In this document: piece after piece, positions 46,059-54,020 of the stretch | Numbering within the stretch: the stretch's first letter is position 1 | Layout: the number at the start of each line of letters is the position of its first letter | NCBI GenBank assembly: GCA_902525625.1 | Contig: CABZHM010000005.1 | Coordinates: 1-64,000 of the forward strand | Reading direction: 5' to 3' | DNA: 64,000 nt | From: an uncultured Pelagibacteraceae bacterium | GTDB lineage: Bacteria; Pseudomonadota; Alphaproteobacteria; Pelagibacterales; Pelagibacteraceae | Position numbers and translations under genes: made by a program | Notes under the pieces: generated by a model | Told to the model about the DNA's origin: nothing | What the model saw: only the letters and a program-made list of their open reading frames with translations | The model's database searches: none

Positions 46059-46349
46059 TTATCTATAAATACTCATGGGGTCGTAAATGCAATCTGATTG
46101 ATCAATAGTCTCGAAAAAAATTTCATTTAACTCGGATGAATGAAAAGTCTGACAATATTTTTCTTCTGTAACTTCCGCTTGTAAACTATTTTTTGCTTCT
46201 TTCACAGCCAGCGAGCTAGCAAAAGATGTAGATGCTTGAGAAATAGTTCCACCAGTAGCTAATGTGATACTTGGATTTACCATAGCAGAATATTGAGTAC
46301 AATTACCTAAAAACGGAAAAACTATTAAAATTAAGGTCAATTTTTTCAT
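46059..46349 (-). CDS. Small putative lipoprotein, function unknown
   Basis: Starting at the ATG at 46349 (the frame opens at 46376), the 96-residue product has a lipoprotein signal peptide, KKLTLILIVFPFLGNC, with LGNC as lipobox. The mature part (TQYSAMVNPSITLATGGTISQASTSFASSLAVKEA...) is Ser/Thr/Ala-rich and carries two further cysteines. I do not recognise the family. It lies between the second pilin and the Amt-phosphatase, 9 bp before the latter. Confidence 0.65.
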   Translation of the reverse strand: MKKLTLILIVFPFLGNCTQYSAMVNPSITLATGGTISQASTSFASSLAVKEAKNSLQAEVTEEKYCQTFHSSELNEIFFETIDQSDCIYDPMSIYR

Positions 46350-46436
46350 ATAAAACGATTTAAATATAACACTCAAACAAATTTAAAAACTATTTATATC
46401 CATTTTGGGTTAATCTGCAATTTCATATTTTAGCTA

Positions 46437-46871
46437 TCAACATTCAGTAGAATCAATACTACCACTATCATCTATATCTAACTGGCAATCACCAAGACCT
46501 ATAGCTCTCACAGTATAAGAAGTTGTACCTGGCGAAAACGCACAAAAAAGAAAGCCATTTTCTTGTTTTATGTAATTTGCTTTTCCAAATAGATCCGTTC
46601 CTATCGCTTGGGTTGTGGCTACAGATGGTGTACACTCCGTTTCTACAGTTGGTGCTTCGCAATAACCATCAATGGTAGAATAATAAGTCCCACAGCTAGC
46701 ATAATGATCTGTTTGAGCTAATCCGATTTGCATTAAGACATTTTCTGCAGCTTTTTTTTTTGTACCATCGACATAACCATTATAGGACACAACACCTATT
46801 GCTGATAAAATTCCAATTATAGCAATCACGACTAGGAGCTCGATTAAAGTGAAACCCGAGCTCTTAGTCAT
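46437..46871 (-). CDS. Type IV pilin-like protein (second pilin)
   Basis: A 144-residue prepilin. The short leader MTKSSG is cut before FTLIELLVVIAIIGILSAIGV, the class III signal with Glu5; the rest of the conserved helix follows (NGYVDGTKKKAAENVLMQI). The globular part has six cysteines and ends in LDIDDSGSIDSTEC, an EF-hand-like acidic loop that may bind calcium. PilD (58775-59539) should process it. It lies 15 bp after the first pilin. Confidence 0.92.
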   Translation of the reverse strand: MTKSSGFTLIELLVVIAIIGILSAIGVVSYNGYVDGTKKKAAENVLMQIGLAQTDHYASCGTYYSTIDGYCEAPTVETECTPSVATTQAIGTDLFGKANYIKQENGFLFCAFSPGTTSYTVRAIGLGDCQLDIDDSGSIDSTEC

Positions 46872-46886
46872 AAAATTTTAAGTCTA

Positions 46887-47411
46887 TTATTCTAATCCAA
46901 CGTCGTCTGATAATGGATCTGCATCTGAGTCATATTTTGACGTAACTGTAATTGTGTTTCCACTTCCTGAAACTGTTACGTTACCCAACGCAGACGTACA
47001 ATCAACACCATGTGAGTCACCACCACTGTCCTCTTCCTCAGCCTCAGCCTCAGGGGCAGTTGCAGATGCTTGAACAGCAGTGCAAGCAGTATCAAAAGGA
47101 TTTTTATCAGCGAATGGACTAGAGGTACCCAAATATGTAACAATATCATCTCCAGCTGAAGATGAATTTACTGAAGTATTATAACTGGCACAAGTCATAC
47201 CTCCTAGAATTGTTCCATCAGAGTCTAAACTGCATTTTTTTGTCTCTGCAGCTATCGATTTAACTACATTGGCATGAATAGTTTTTACAGCATTTTTCTT
47301 AGCAGCACCTGTGTATCCATTATAGGCAACAACACCTACTGCAGCTAAAATACCTATGATTGCAACAACAACCAATAATTCTATTAGTGTAAAACCTTTG
47401 TTATTTTTCAT
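46887..47411 (-). CDS. Type IV pilin-like protein (first pilin)
   Basis: A 174-residue prepilin with leader MKNNKG, cleavage before FTLIELLVVVAIIGILAAVGV, Glu5 present, then NGYTGAAKKNAVKTIHANV. The globular domain has four cysteines and an acidic insert (EAEAEEEDSGGDSHG). It is the first gene of the minus-strand pilin block, transcribed away from the STAS/kinase pair with a 165-bp shared upstream region. As the promoter-proximal pilin it may be the major subunit; that is inference. Confidence 0.92.
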   Translation of the reverse strand: MKNNKGFTLIELLVVVAIIGILAAVGVVAYNGYTGAAKKNAVKTIHANVVKSIAAETKKCSLDSDGTILGGMTCASYNTSVNSSSAGDDIVTYLGTSSPFADKNPFDTACTAVQASATAPEAEAEEEDSGGDSHGVDCTSALGNVTVSGSGNTITVTSKYDSDADPLSDDVGLE

Positions 47412-47507
47412 TTTAGTTCCTCTTTTTTATTTAATTTTTAATTCTTATTAATAATTTTCAATAAGTAAATACTTTATAAACGCTATATTATCTATCAAAA
47501 ATAAATG

Positions 47508-47532
47508 TTTTTTGTCCATAATGGGCAAAAAA
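47508..47532. promoter_or_regulatory. 25-bp near-perfect palindrome between pilin and STAS genes
   Basis: The arms TTTTTTG and CAAAAAA flank an inner TCCAT-A-ATGGG; all 12 pairs match except one (T at 47515 against G at 47525). It lies about 45 bp before the STAS start and about 97 bp before the pilin start, well placed to control both. It matches the FecR upstream element on one strand. Confidence 0.6.
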
Positions 47533-47576
47533 TATACATTTTGTGTTTTATTTATGTTATCAGTTAAAAATTATTT

Positions 47577-47876
47577 ATGTCTTATAAAGTAACCGAAGAA
47601 GGAAATGTCAGCACTGTCTTTTTAAATGGAGAGATAGATATGGACGTTACCGAAAAAGCTAAAGAAGTAATTTTACCTATAGTAGAGTCAGGCAAAGAAG
47701 TTCATCTTAATTTAAAAGATGTATCATACATGGATTCTTCGGGAATTTCTGTCCTTATTGAAAGCCACCAAAAAGCTCTTGAAAATAATACCAAGGTTAT
47801 TGTCAAAGAGGTAAGTAAATCTGTTTTAAAGGTAATCATGATGGCAAAACTTGAACAGATTTTAAACTTAGAATAA
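47577..47876 (+). CDS. STAS-domain anti-sigma factor antagonist (SpoIIAA/RsbV type)
   Basis: A 99-residue single STAS domain. The start TVFLNGEIDMDVTEKAKE and the core HLNLKDVSYMDSSGISVLIESHQKA are typical. The phospho-acceptor motif MDSSG places the serine at residue 54 or 55. In partner switching the unphosphorylated form binds the HATPase kinase and frees its target; RsbU/SpoIIE phosphatases reactivate it. It overlaps the kinase gene by one base (TAATG) and is one of only three plus-strand genes in the pilus region. Confidence 0.94.
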   Translation: MSYKVTEEGNVSTVFLNGEIDMDVTEKAKEVILPIVESGKEVHLNLKDVSYMDSSGISVLIESHQKALENNTKVIVKEVSKSVLKVIMMAKLEQILNLE

Positions 47877-48289
47877 TGAATATTGAAGAATCTAAAGATT
47901 TTCTTGTAAGCACAGCTAGTTTAAAAGACGTAAGAACTTTCTCTAGAGAAGTATTTGAAAAAATTAATTTACCACAAGATCAAAAAGATGAGCTTGTATT
48001 AGCAATAGCTGAAGCGGCACAAAATATCGTTAAACATGCCTATAAGGATGTTGCAGAAACATCAGATAGAATGGAGATTAGAATTTCACTTAAAGATAGT
48101 GATTTAGAGATAGGTTTTTTTGACAAAGGAAAAGCAGTAATACCAGAAAATATTAAACATAGAAAATTAGATGATATTAAACCAGGTGGTCTTGGAACTT
48201 TTTTTATAAAACAAATTATGGATGCGGCTGTTTTTAAAAAAGATCAAAAAGAGTGGGTAAACCATTTGGTGCTTACCAAAAAAATTTAA
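47876..48289 (+). CDS. HATPase anti-sigma-type serine kinase (RsbW/SpoIIAB-like)
   Basis: A 137-residue GHKL kinase of the HATPase_c_2 class. The N-box ELVLAIAEAAQNIVKHAY has Glu46, Asn50 and His54, the G1 box is FFDKGKA (Asp83, Gly85) and the G2 box PGGLGTFFIKQIMD. Such kinases phosphorylate a STAS partner and sequester an output protein, often a sigma factor. No sigma factor, HPt or other output gene is adjacent, so its target is unknown. The 3' end overlaps the convergent pilC by 4 bp. Confidence 0.93.
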   Translation: MNIEESKDFLVSTASLKDVRTFSREVFEKINLPQDQKDELVLAIAEAAQNIVKHAYKDVAETSDRMEIRISLKDSDLEIGFFDKGKAVIPENIKHRKLDDIKPGGLGTFFIKQIMDAAVFKKDQKEWVNHLVLTKKI

Positions 48290-49521
48290 CCAATCAATGC
48301 ACCAACGTTAAAGATTGGTGAATACATTGCAATCATTAATCCACCGATCATAATCCCCATAAAGACAATCATTATTGGTTCAATCAAACTTGACATATTA
48401 TCAACAGCTCCATCAAATTCTTCCTCATAGTACATTGCAACAGAGCCAAACATTTCATCTAATTGCCCAGTTTGCTCACCAACAGAAATTAATTGACTAA
48501 AAGTTGGAGGAAATAATGGTTCTTTCAAAAATAGTTTTGTTAGAGTGTCTCCAGAAAAAACTCCCTTTTTAACATTTTCCAAAGCTTCTGTTACAACTAC
48601 ATTATTACTCACTGATTTTGCAATCTCTATACTTTCCAATAAATTTACCCCAGCTGCACTCAAATTTCCCATTATTAAAGAAATTCTTGCAAGCAGTGAT
48701 TTTAATATTAAATCACCAAAAACTGGTAGCTTTAAAACTTGTTTGTGCCATCTATACTTAATCATTTCATTTTTAGCTGTTAAATATTTAAATCCTACAA
48801 AAAAGGAAATTAAACTTATTAATAAAACCATTCCTCCTGTTCCTCTTAAAAAATCACTCATTGACATAATAACTGCTGTTGGGGCTGGTAAATCTAAACC
48901 CATTCCCGCATACATTTTTGCAAAAACAGGGACGACTTTAATCAACATAAATGCACTAACAGTTATTGCTACTGAAAACATTATAGCAGGATACATAAGT
49001 GCAGATTTAATTTTCTTTTTTATTTTTTCTTTTTTTTCTAAAGAGTCGACAATCTTTAATAAAAATACGTCTAATTTACCGCTGGCTTCTCCAGCTTTTA
49101 TAAGATTACAATAAACGTTATCAAAATATTGAGGATATTTTTCAAAACATTTAGAAAGCGTTACCCCTCCTTCAAGACTTTTTCTAATATCTTCGATCAC
49201 CTCTTTTATTGCTGGACCCTCTAACTGGTCTCTTAGCATTGCTAAAACTTCAAGTATTGGTAAGCCTGCTTTAACCATGGTTGCAAACTGTTTTGAAAAA
49301 ATTAAGACGTCTTCCGTTTTAACTTTTGGTTTACCAAAAGAAAAACCTTTACCTTTTGTTTTAGCTTTAGTCTCTGCTTTTTTCTTTTTTGATCTTATTA
49401 AGTTAGTAATAATTATTTTTTGCTCTTTGAGCTTATGAGATGCTTCCTCTTGATTGATGGCCTCAATATCACCCTCTACATATTTGCCATCTGCAATGCC
49501 TTTATAAGTAAATGCTTCCAT
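48286..49521 (-). CDS. pilC: Type IV pilus inner-membrane platform protein PilC
   Basis: A 411-residue platform protein. It has an N-terminal segment FTYKGIADGKYVEGDIEA, a lysine-rich linker, then two T2SSF domains: FSKQFATMVKAGLPILEVL...CNLIKAGEASGKLD and LLARISLIMGNLSAAGVNLLES...ISVGEQTGQLDEMF, each followed by membrane segments (LMYPAIMFSVAITVSAFMLI and LIEPIMIVFMGIMIGGLMIAMYSPIF). It couples the assembly ATPase PilB to pilin insertion. It is the last gene of the pilMNOPQBC run. Confidence 0.96.
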   Translation of the reverse strand: MEAFTYKGIADGKYVEGDIEAINQEEASHKLKEQKIIITNLIRSKKKKAETKAKTKGKGFSFGKPKVKTEDVLIFSKQFATMVKAGLPILEVLAMLRDQLEGPAIKEVIEDIRKSLEGGVTLSKCFEKYPQYFDNVYCNLIKAGEASGKLDVFLLKIVDSLEKKEKIKKKIKSALMYPAIMFSVAITVSAFMLIKVVPVFAKMYAGMGLDLPAPTAVIMSMSDFLRGTGGMVLLISLISFFVGFKYLTAKNEMIKYRWHKQVLKLPVFGDLILKSLLARISLIMGNLSAAGVNLLESIEIAKSVSNNVVVTEALENVKKGVFSGDTLTKLFLKEPLFPPTFSQLISVGEQTGQLDEMFGSVAMYYEEEFDGAVDNMSSLIEPIMIVFMGIMIGGLMIAMYSPIFNVGALIG

Positions 49522-49542
49522 TTTTTTTTAAGTATATAGTAA

Positions 49543-51294
49543 TTATGAGGCTGATAAAACCCGCTCATATTCCCTAAAATTAAGTTCTCCATTAGCAATT
49601 AGTCTTCTTCCCATATCTTGCATGGTTTGAAAACCCTCTTTAATTGCTATTTCTCTTAACTCAGGTGTTGTTGCTTTTCTAAGAATTGCCTCTTTCACTG
49701 GTTTTGAAACAACTAAAATTTCATAAAGACCTTGTCTTCCCTTGTAGCCAGTATCTTTACATTTAGGACAACCTTTTCCTTTAAGAGCTTTTACTCTTGA
49801 AGCTAGCTCAGGCGTGAACCCTAAGTCTTGTAAAACTTTTGGATTAACATCATCGTCTGGAACTCTACATTCTTTACATGTTCTTCTAGCTAATCTTTGC
49901 GCTAAAACCATTTGGCAAGCTGCACTAATTAAATAATCAGGAGTACCCATGTTTTGTAATCTAGTTATCGTACTTGGAGCATCATTCGTGTGCAAAGTAC
50001 TAAATACTAAGTGACCTGTTAAAGCAGCTTTCAATCCAATATCAACTGTTTCTTTATCTCTCATCTCCCCAACAAGTATTATTTCCGGGTCTTGTCTTAA
50101 GAAAGATCTTAAAGCCGCAGCAAAACTTAACCCAATGTCATCTTTTATTTGAACTTGCCCTACGCCATCTAGCTCATATTCAACAGGATCTTCAGCTGTT
50201 AGGATATTTAAGTGAGGCTTGCTTACCTCTTTTAAAATACTATAAAGAGTTGTTGATTTACCAGATCCTGTTGGTCCAGTTACAAGTATTAAACCTTGAG
50301 TTCCATGAATTGCTTTTCTTAAATTCTGTAAGTCAACATCCTCAAAATTTAATTGCTCTAAAGTTATGTCACCAGCATCTTTATTTAAAACCCGCATTAC
50401 TATTCTCTCGTTATTAGCGGTTGGTAAAATCGATAAACGTAAATCAACAACTTTACCATCTATCTTGAAATTTATTGCTCCATCTTGAGGTAATCTTCTT
50501 TCGGCAATATCTAATTTACCCATTATTTTAAATCTTGTAACAACCGCTCCATAATTATCATGAAGAAATTTTTTATATTGTTCTTGCTCTTGGAGCATTC
50601 CGTCTAATCTGTATCTAACTCTTGAGCTAAATCTGTATGGTTCGATATGAATATCACTAACACCTGATTTAATAGCTTCTGCTACAACTGCTGTACTAAA
50701 TTTTATTACTTCCGATTCATTTTCAATTGCTTCTATATCTTCTTCAGGAGTTTTTTCTAAGACCTCACCCGCCTCACCTAAATCAGAATCAAAGGTTTTT
50801 ATTTTCTCTCTATTCTCTTGTCTAATCGTTGCAGTTGTAACATCTCCACTCTCTGATTGAAGTTTTTCAATAAACTCTGAAATTTGTGAAACTTTTGCAG
50901 CATGTAGCTCTATATTCTTTTTTGTAATTGCTTTCAAATTTCTCATTAGACCAAGCTTTGAACTATCTGAAATTGCAATGTGAAGAGTTTTACCATCAAC
51001 TTTAAAAGGCGCTACAAAATTTACGTTTATGTAATTTGAAGGCAGCACGCTTTTAATTTCTTCGCTTATTTGAATTTTAGAAAGATCTACAATTTCAAGA
51101 CTTTGTTCTTTTACTAAAACATTTAAAATTTTATTTTCGTCAGTGAGCTTAAGTTCAAATACTGCATCTATCTGAGATTTATTTCCCTCAGTGCTAATCT
51201 TTTTAATATTAATTAAATCTTTTCCAGAAATAATATCATTATCAATTAATACATTGATTAAATTAATTTCACTTTCTCTGCTGATTTTAAGCAT
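49543..51294 (-). CDS. pilB: Type IV pilus assembly ATPase PilB
   Basis: Secretion ATPase (583 residues) powering pilus extension. It has an MshE/GspE-type N-terminal domain (about 1-150), then the ATPase core: Walker A GPTGSGKSTTLYS, Asp box TAEDPVEYELDGVGQVQI, Walker B RQDPEIILVGEMRD, His box TGHLVFSTLHTNDA, and a tetracysteine zinc site CKECR...CPKC. The zinc motif and the N-domain mark it as an assembly ATPase rather than PilT. It is immediately adjacent to the secretin gene. Confidence 0.97.
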   Translation of the reverse strand: MLKISRESEINLINVLIDNDIISGKDLINIKKISTEGNKSQIDAVFELKLTDENKILNVLVKEQSLEIVDLSKIQISEEIKSVLPSNYINVNFVAPFKVDGKTLHIAISDSSKLGLMRNLKAITKKNIELHAAKVSQISEFIEKLQSESGDVTTATIRQENREKIKTFDSDLGEAGEVLEKTPEEDIEAIENESEVIKFSTAVVAEAIKSGVSDIHIEPYRFSSRVRYRLDGMLQEQEQYKKFLHDNYGAVVTRFKIMGKLDIAERRLPQDGAINFKIDGKVVDLRLSILPTANNERIVMRVLNKDAGDITLEQLNFEDVDLQNLRKAIHGTQGLILVTGPTGSGKSTTLYSILKEVSKPHLNILTAEDPVEYELDGVGQVQIKDDIGLSFAAALRSFLRQDPEIILVGEMRDKETVDIGLKAALTGHLVFSTLHTNDAPSTITRLQNMGTPDYLISAACQMVLAQRLARRTCKECRVPDDDVNPKVLQDLGFTPELASRVKALKGKGCPKCKDTGYKGRQGLYEILVVSKPVKEAILRKATTPELREIAIKEGFQTMQDMGRRLIANGELNFREYERVLSAS

Positions 51295-52833
51295 CTATAA
51301 AATCCTTGGTGCGATAAACACTAATAGTTCATCCATGTTATCAGTATTTGCTTTACCTTTAAATAAATTTCCAACAACTGGAACATCTCCTACCCCAGGA
51401 GTTTGTTGTTTGCTGTTAGTTAGAGCATTCTTTTTAATACCGCCTATAACTACGATATCGCCATCAGCTATTAATAATTTTGTACTAATTTCCATTTTAT
51501 TGATTGCAGGATCCCCTGGGTTAGATCTATTAGGCGTATCATTATTAACTTGGATATCCAAAAGAACATTTCCATCTCCAATAATACTAGGTGTAACAGT
51601 CATTTTTAAAGCTGCCTCTTTAAATGATGTATCGGCTCCCTCTGAAGAACTTGACTGGTATGGTATTTCCTCACCTTGTGTGATAGTTGCGACCTGGTTA
51701 TCTAAAGTAAATATTTTTGGATTCGATATAGTTTTTCCCATCCCCTGTGACTCGAGTGCAGTTATTTCAGTCTTTAAAACTGCGGATCCTGTTTTCTTTA
51801 ATATTCCAATACCACTTGTCTTACCAGCTGCTCCAAAATTTGTTATGGAGTCAGTAGTGGAACCTATGACAGCAGTAGCTGCACCTATATCTGCATCTCC
51901 TGATGAGCCTGCTTGAACACCACCTATTATCTCACCCTGTCTTCTATAGTATCCACCAAGAGCCGTGCCTAAAGCTCTTTCAAAATCTGAATTTGCCTCA
52001 ACAATAAAAGCTTCAATTAAGACTTGTCTTGTTCTAACATCAATTTCTTTAATTATTTTATCGACTACATCTAAATCTTTTTCTTTTCCTCTTGCAATAA
52101 TTGATCTTGTTGTTTTTTCTTCAGTAATTTGAACCAAAGAAATTCCACCATCAACTGCTTTAAATAACTCATCTAAAGTAGCTTTGGCTTCAGCAGGACT
52201 TATATAATAAAGTCTAAATATTTCTGAAATTAATGGCTCTACAGAGTCCTCTAATTCAACTTTTTTTCTTACAGCCGAGGCTCTTGCTGATTTTGTGGAT
52301 TCTTGTTGAGTTAAATTTGATGGAGAGTGAACTCTTATTAAGTTGCTTTGAACATCAAAATCAGCTGCGTAGTTTTTTAAATCTAAAAGTGCATTAAAAG
52401 CTTTGTCCCATGGAATATCAATTAATTGTGCTGTTACTGATCCAGCAACTTCATCACCAATGAGAATATTTATCTCACCTGCTTTCGCCATCAATTCTAT
52501 TGCAGTTCTATAATCTAGATTTTTAAAATTAAATGAGATATTTTGCTTTAATAATTCATATTCATCGCCAATTAATAAATAGTTTCTTGCTTTTTGTGAA
52601 GAAATTTGTTTTCTTTTACCAAGTTTAATTACATCAGCCTCAGCTGGTTTTGGCCCCATCTTGGCAGTTTTATCAACTTCTATTTTGCCTTTCTTTTTTA
52701 TGTCATCTTTTATTAAAGGAGTGTTATGTTTAAATTTTTTTGTTCCAAATTTACCATCAGTAGCGCAACCACTTAAAAGCAAGGTTGAAAAAATGCTAAA
52801 TAAAATAAAAAATTTAATATTTTTAAAATTCAT
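51295..52833 (-). CDS. pilQ: Lipoprotein secretin of the pilus (PilQ/MshL-like)
   Basis: Outer-membrane pore for the pilus, 512 residues. The N-terminus is a lipoprotein signal peptide with LSGC lipobox. An STN-type domain follows (FKNLDYRTAIELMAKAGEINILI), N1-type domains (RLYYISPAEAKATLDELFK...), then the secretin domain with RQVLIEAFIVEANSDFERALG, SQGMGKTISNPKIFTLDNQVA and VPVVGNLFKGK...ELLVFIAPRIL. The short lipoprotein form is more like MshL or PulD than the long PilQ with AMIN domains. Overlaps pilP by 11 bp. Confidence 0.93.
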   Translation of the reverse strand: MNFKNIKFFILFSIFSTLLLSGCATDGKFGTKKFKHNTPLIKDDIKKKGKIEVDKTAKMGPKPAEADVIKLGKRKQISSQKARNYLLIGDEYELLKQNISFNFKNLDYRTAIELMAKAGEINILIGDEVAGSVTAQLIDIPWDKAFNALLDLKNYAADFDVQSNLIRVHSPSNLTQQESTKSARASAVRKKVELEDSVEPLISEIFRLYYISPAEAKATLDELFKAVDGGISLVQITEEKTTRSIIARGKEKDLDVVDKIIKEIDVRTRQVLIEAFIVEANSDFERALGTALGGYYRRQGEIIGGVQAGSSGDADIGAATAVIGSTTDSITNFGAAGKTSGIGILKKTGSAVLKTEITALESQGMGKTISNPKIFTLDNQVATITQGEEIPYQSSSSEGADTSFKEAALKMTVTPSIIGDGNVLLDIQVNNDTPNRSNPGDPAINKMEISTKLLIADGDIVVIGGIKKNALTNSKQQTPGVGDVPVVGNLFKGKANTDNMDELLVFIAPRIL

Positions 52834-53329
52834 TTGCCTCTTTTATTTGGTTTTTAAAATTCATAATTATGTACTGGTTATCGTCAGCTTTTTCAAAAAC
52901 TGCTCTTTTTATACTTACGTCAACAAGTTTTACACCACTTAAGACTTCTTCAAATAATTCTACTGTCATAAATTCACCATTGTCATCAACTAAGGTAATA
53001 AAACTATTATCTTTGGCAGAAAATGATCCAACGAGTTTATAAGATCTTAATTTTACTGCACTGGATGTAGGTGTTACTTCTGTAACTATGTTACTAGCTG
53101 TTGAAGCGTCTCCAGCAAATGGATCATTTAAGGGCAACGGTTCTTCTTGTACAACAATTTGACCTGTTTCTTTAGTAATGTTTTCTTGTTGTGCTGCTTG
53201 CTTCTCTTTGACTTGTTTATTAATCTCTTTTGCTTTTTCAACAATGTTTTGGTCGTGACTATCTGACATTACTTTCTGTGAGAAAGTAATAACTATTAAA
53301 ACCAAAAATATGAGTCTAAAAAAATTCAT
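52823..53329 (-). CDS. pilP: PilP-like pilus alignment protein
   Basis: A 168-residue protein with a signal sequence or anchor (FFRLIFLVLIVITFSQKVMS), a charged, disordered linker, the short motif LPLNDPFAG and a small beta domain (YKLVGSFSAKDNSFITLVDDNGEFMTVEL) as in PilP and GspC HR domains. PilP links the inner-membrane PilN-PilO pair to the secretin. There is no lipobox, unlike many PilP proteins. The call depends on size, domain pattern and position between pilO and pilQ. Confidence 0.75.
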   Translation of the reverse strand: MNFFRLIFLVLIVITFSQKVMSDSHDQNIVEKAKEINKQVKEKQAAQQENITKETGQIVVQEEPLPLNDPFAGDASTASNIVTEVTPTSSAVKLRSYKLVGSFSAKDNSFITLVDDNGEFMTVELFEEVLSGVKLVDVSIKRAVFEKADDNQYIIMNFKNQIKEANEF

Positions 53330-54017
53330 CTGGTAAACCCACTATTGTTAATACACCAGTTACAGCTACCGTACTGGTTGTATCTCCTTTTATCACTTTA
53401 ATTGTTTCTTTGTCAAAATTTAACATTTTTTGAGACATAGCTACTTGTCTCTTAAACTTAATATATCCAAGAAAATTGCCCTTTATTTGAAAATTTACAG
53501 GTATTCTGTAATACGCAATATTTTTTTTAACACTGGTGTCAACTTTCTTCTTTCTTTTTCTTTTTTTCTTCTTTTTCTTTTTATCTGTCGAAGCGATAGC
53601 TGATGCCTTTGTTATAGCCTTTGCTTTGCCCTTTTCGATCTTTGAAATAACTAAGTTGTTTATCCCAGCGAATTCACTGAGTGTTTCATAAAGACCCTCA
53701 ACCTCAGCTTTACTGTGGAATAAAGTAGAATATTGCTCGTATCGAGGAGTAAGTTTTTTTATTTTAGCTTTACTAGTTTTAATTACTTGATTCATCTTTG
53801 TTATCTCAGCTTGTTTTTTTTGCATGTTATCCAACTGAGCTTTTTTCTTCTCAACTATTGGACTTAAAACAGCGTAATAAATGATTAAGAATATAATTAC
53901 TGACAAGAATCCAATACCAAATTTAATTAGAATTTTTTTATCTATCGATTTAATTTTAGCTTTTACACTTTCTAAATTGATATTCTTTAAATCTAAACTA
54001 ATATTCTTTAAGTCCAT
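53316..54017 (-). CDS. pilO: PilO-like pilus alignment protein
   Basis: A 233-residue bitopic protein: a cytoplasmic start, membrane segment at about 33-52 (FGIGFLSVIIFLIIYYAVL), coiled coil (VEKKKAQLDNMQKKQAEITKMNQ), then a ferredoxin-like periplasmic domain (LYETLSEFAGINNLVISKIEKG ... IPVNFQIKGNFLGYIKFKRQV). A basic run of 12 Lys/Arg residues (about 146-157) interrupts the periplasmic domain. Position after pilMN and before pilP supports PilO. Confidence 0.85.
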   Translation of the reverse strand: MDLKNISLDLKNINLESVKAKIKSIDKKILIKFGIGFLSVIIFLIIYYAVLSPIVEKKKAQLDNMQKKQAEITKMNQVIKTSKAKIKKLTPRYEQYSTLFHSKAEVEGLYETLSEFAGINNLVISKIEKGKAKAITKASAIASTDKKKKKKKRKRKKKVDTSVKKNIAYYRIPVNFQIKGNFLGYIKFKRQVAMSQKMLNFDKETIKVIKGDTTSTVAVTGVLTIVGLPDEFF

Positions 54018-54020
54018 AAA

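Noticed and set aside
48545-49114. 189-codon frame opposite pilC
   Set aside because: Antisense shadow; pilC has all family domains on the minus strand.
51191-51916. 241-codon frame opposite the secretin and pilB
   Set aside because: Antisense shadow spanning a gene junction, with no ribosome site or recognisable domain.
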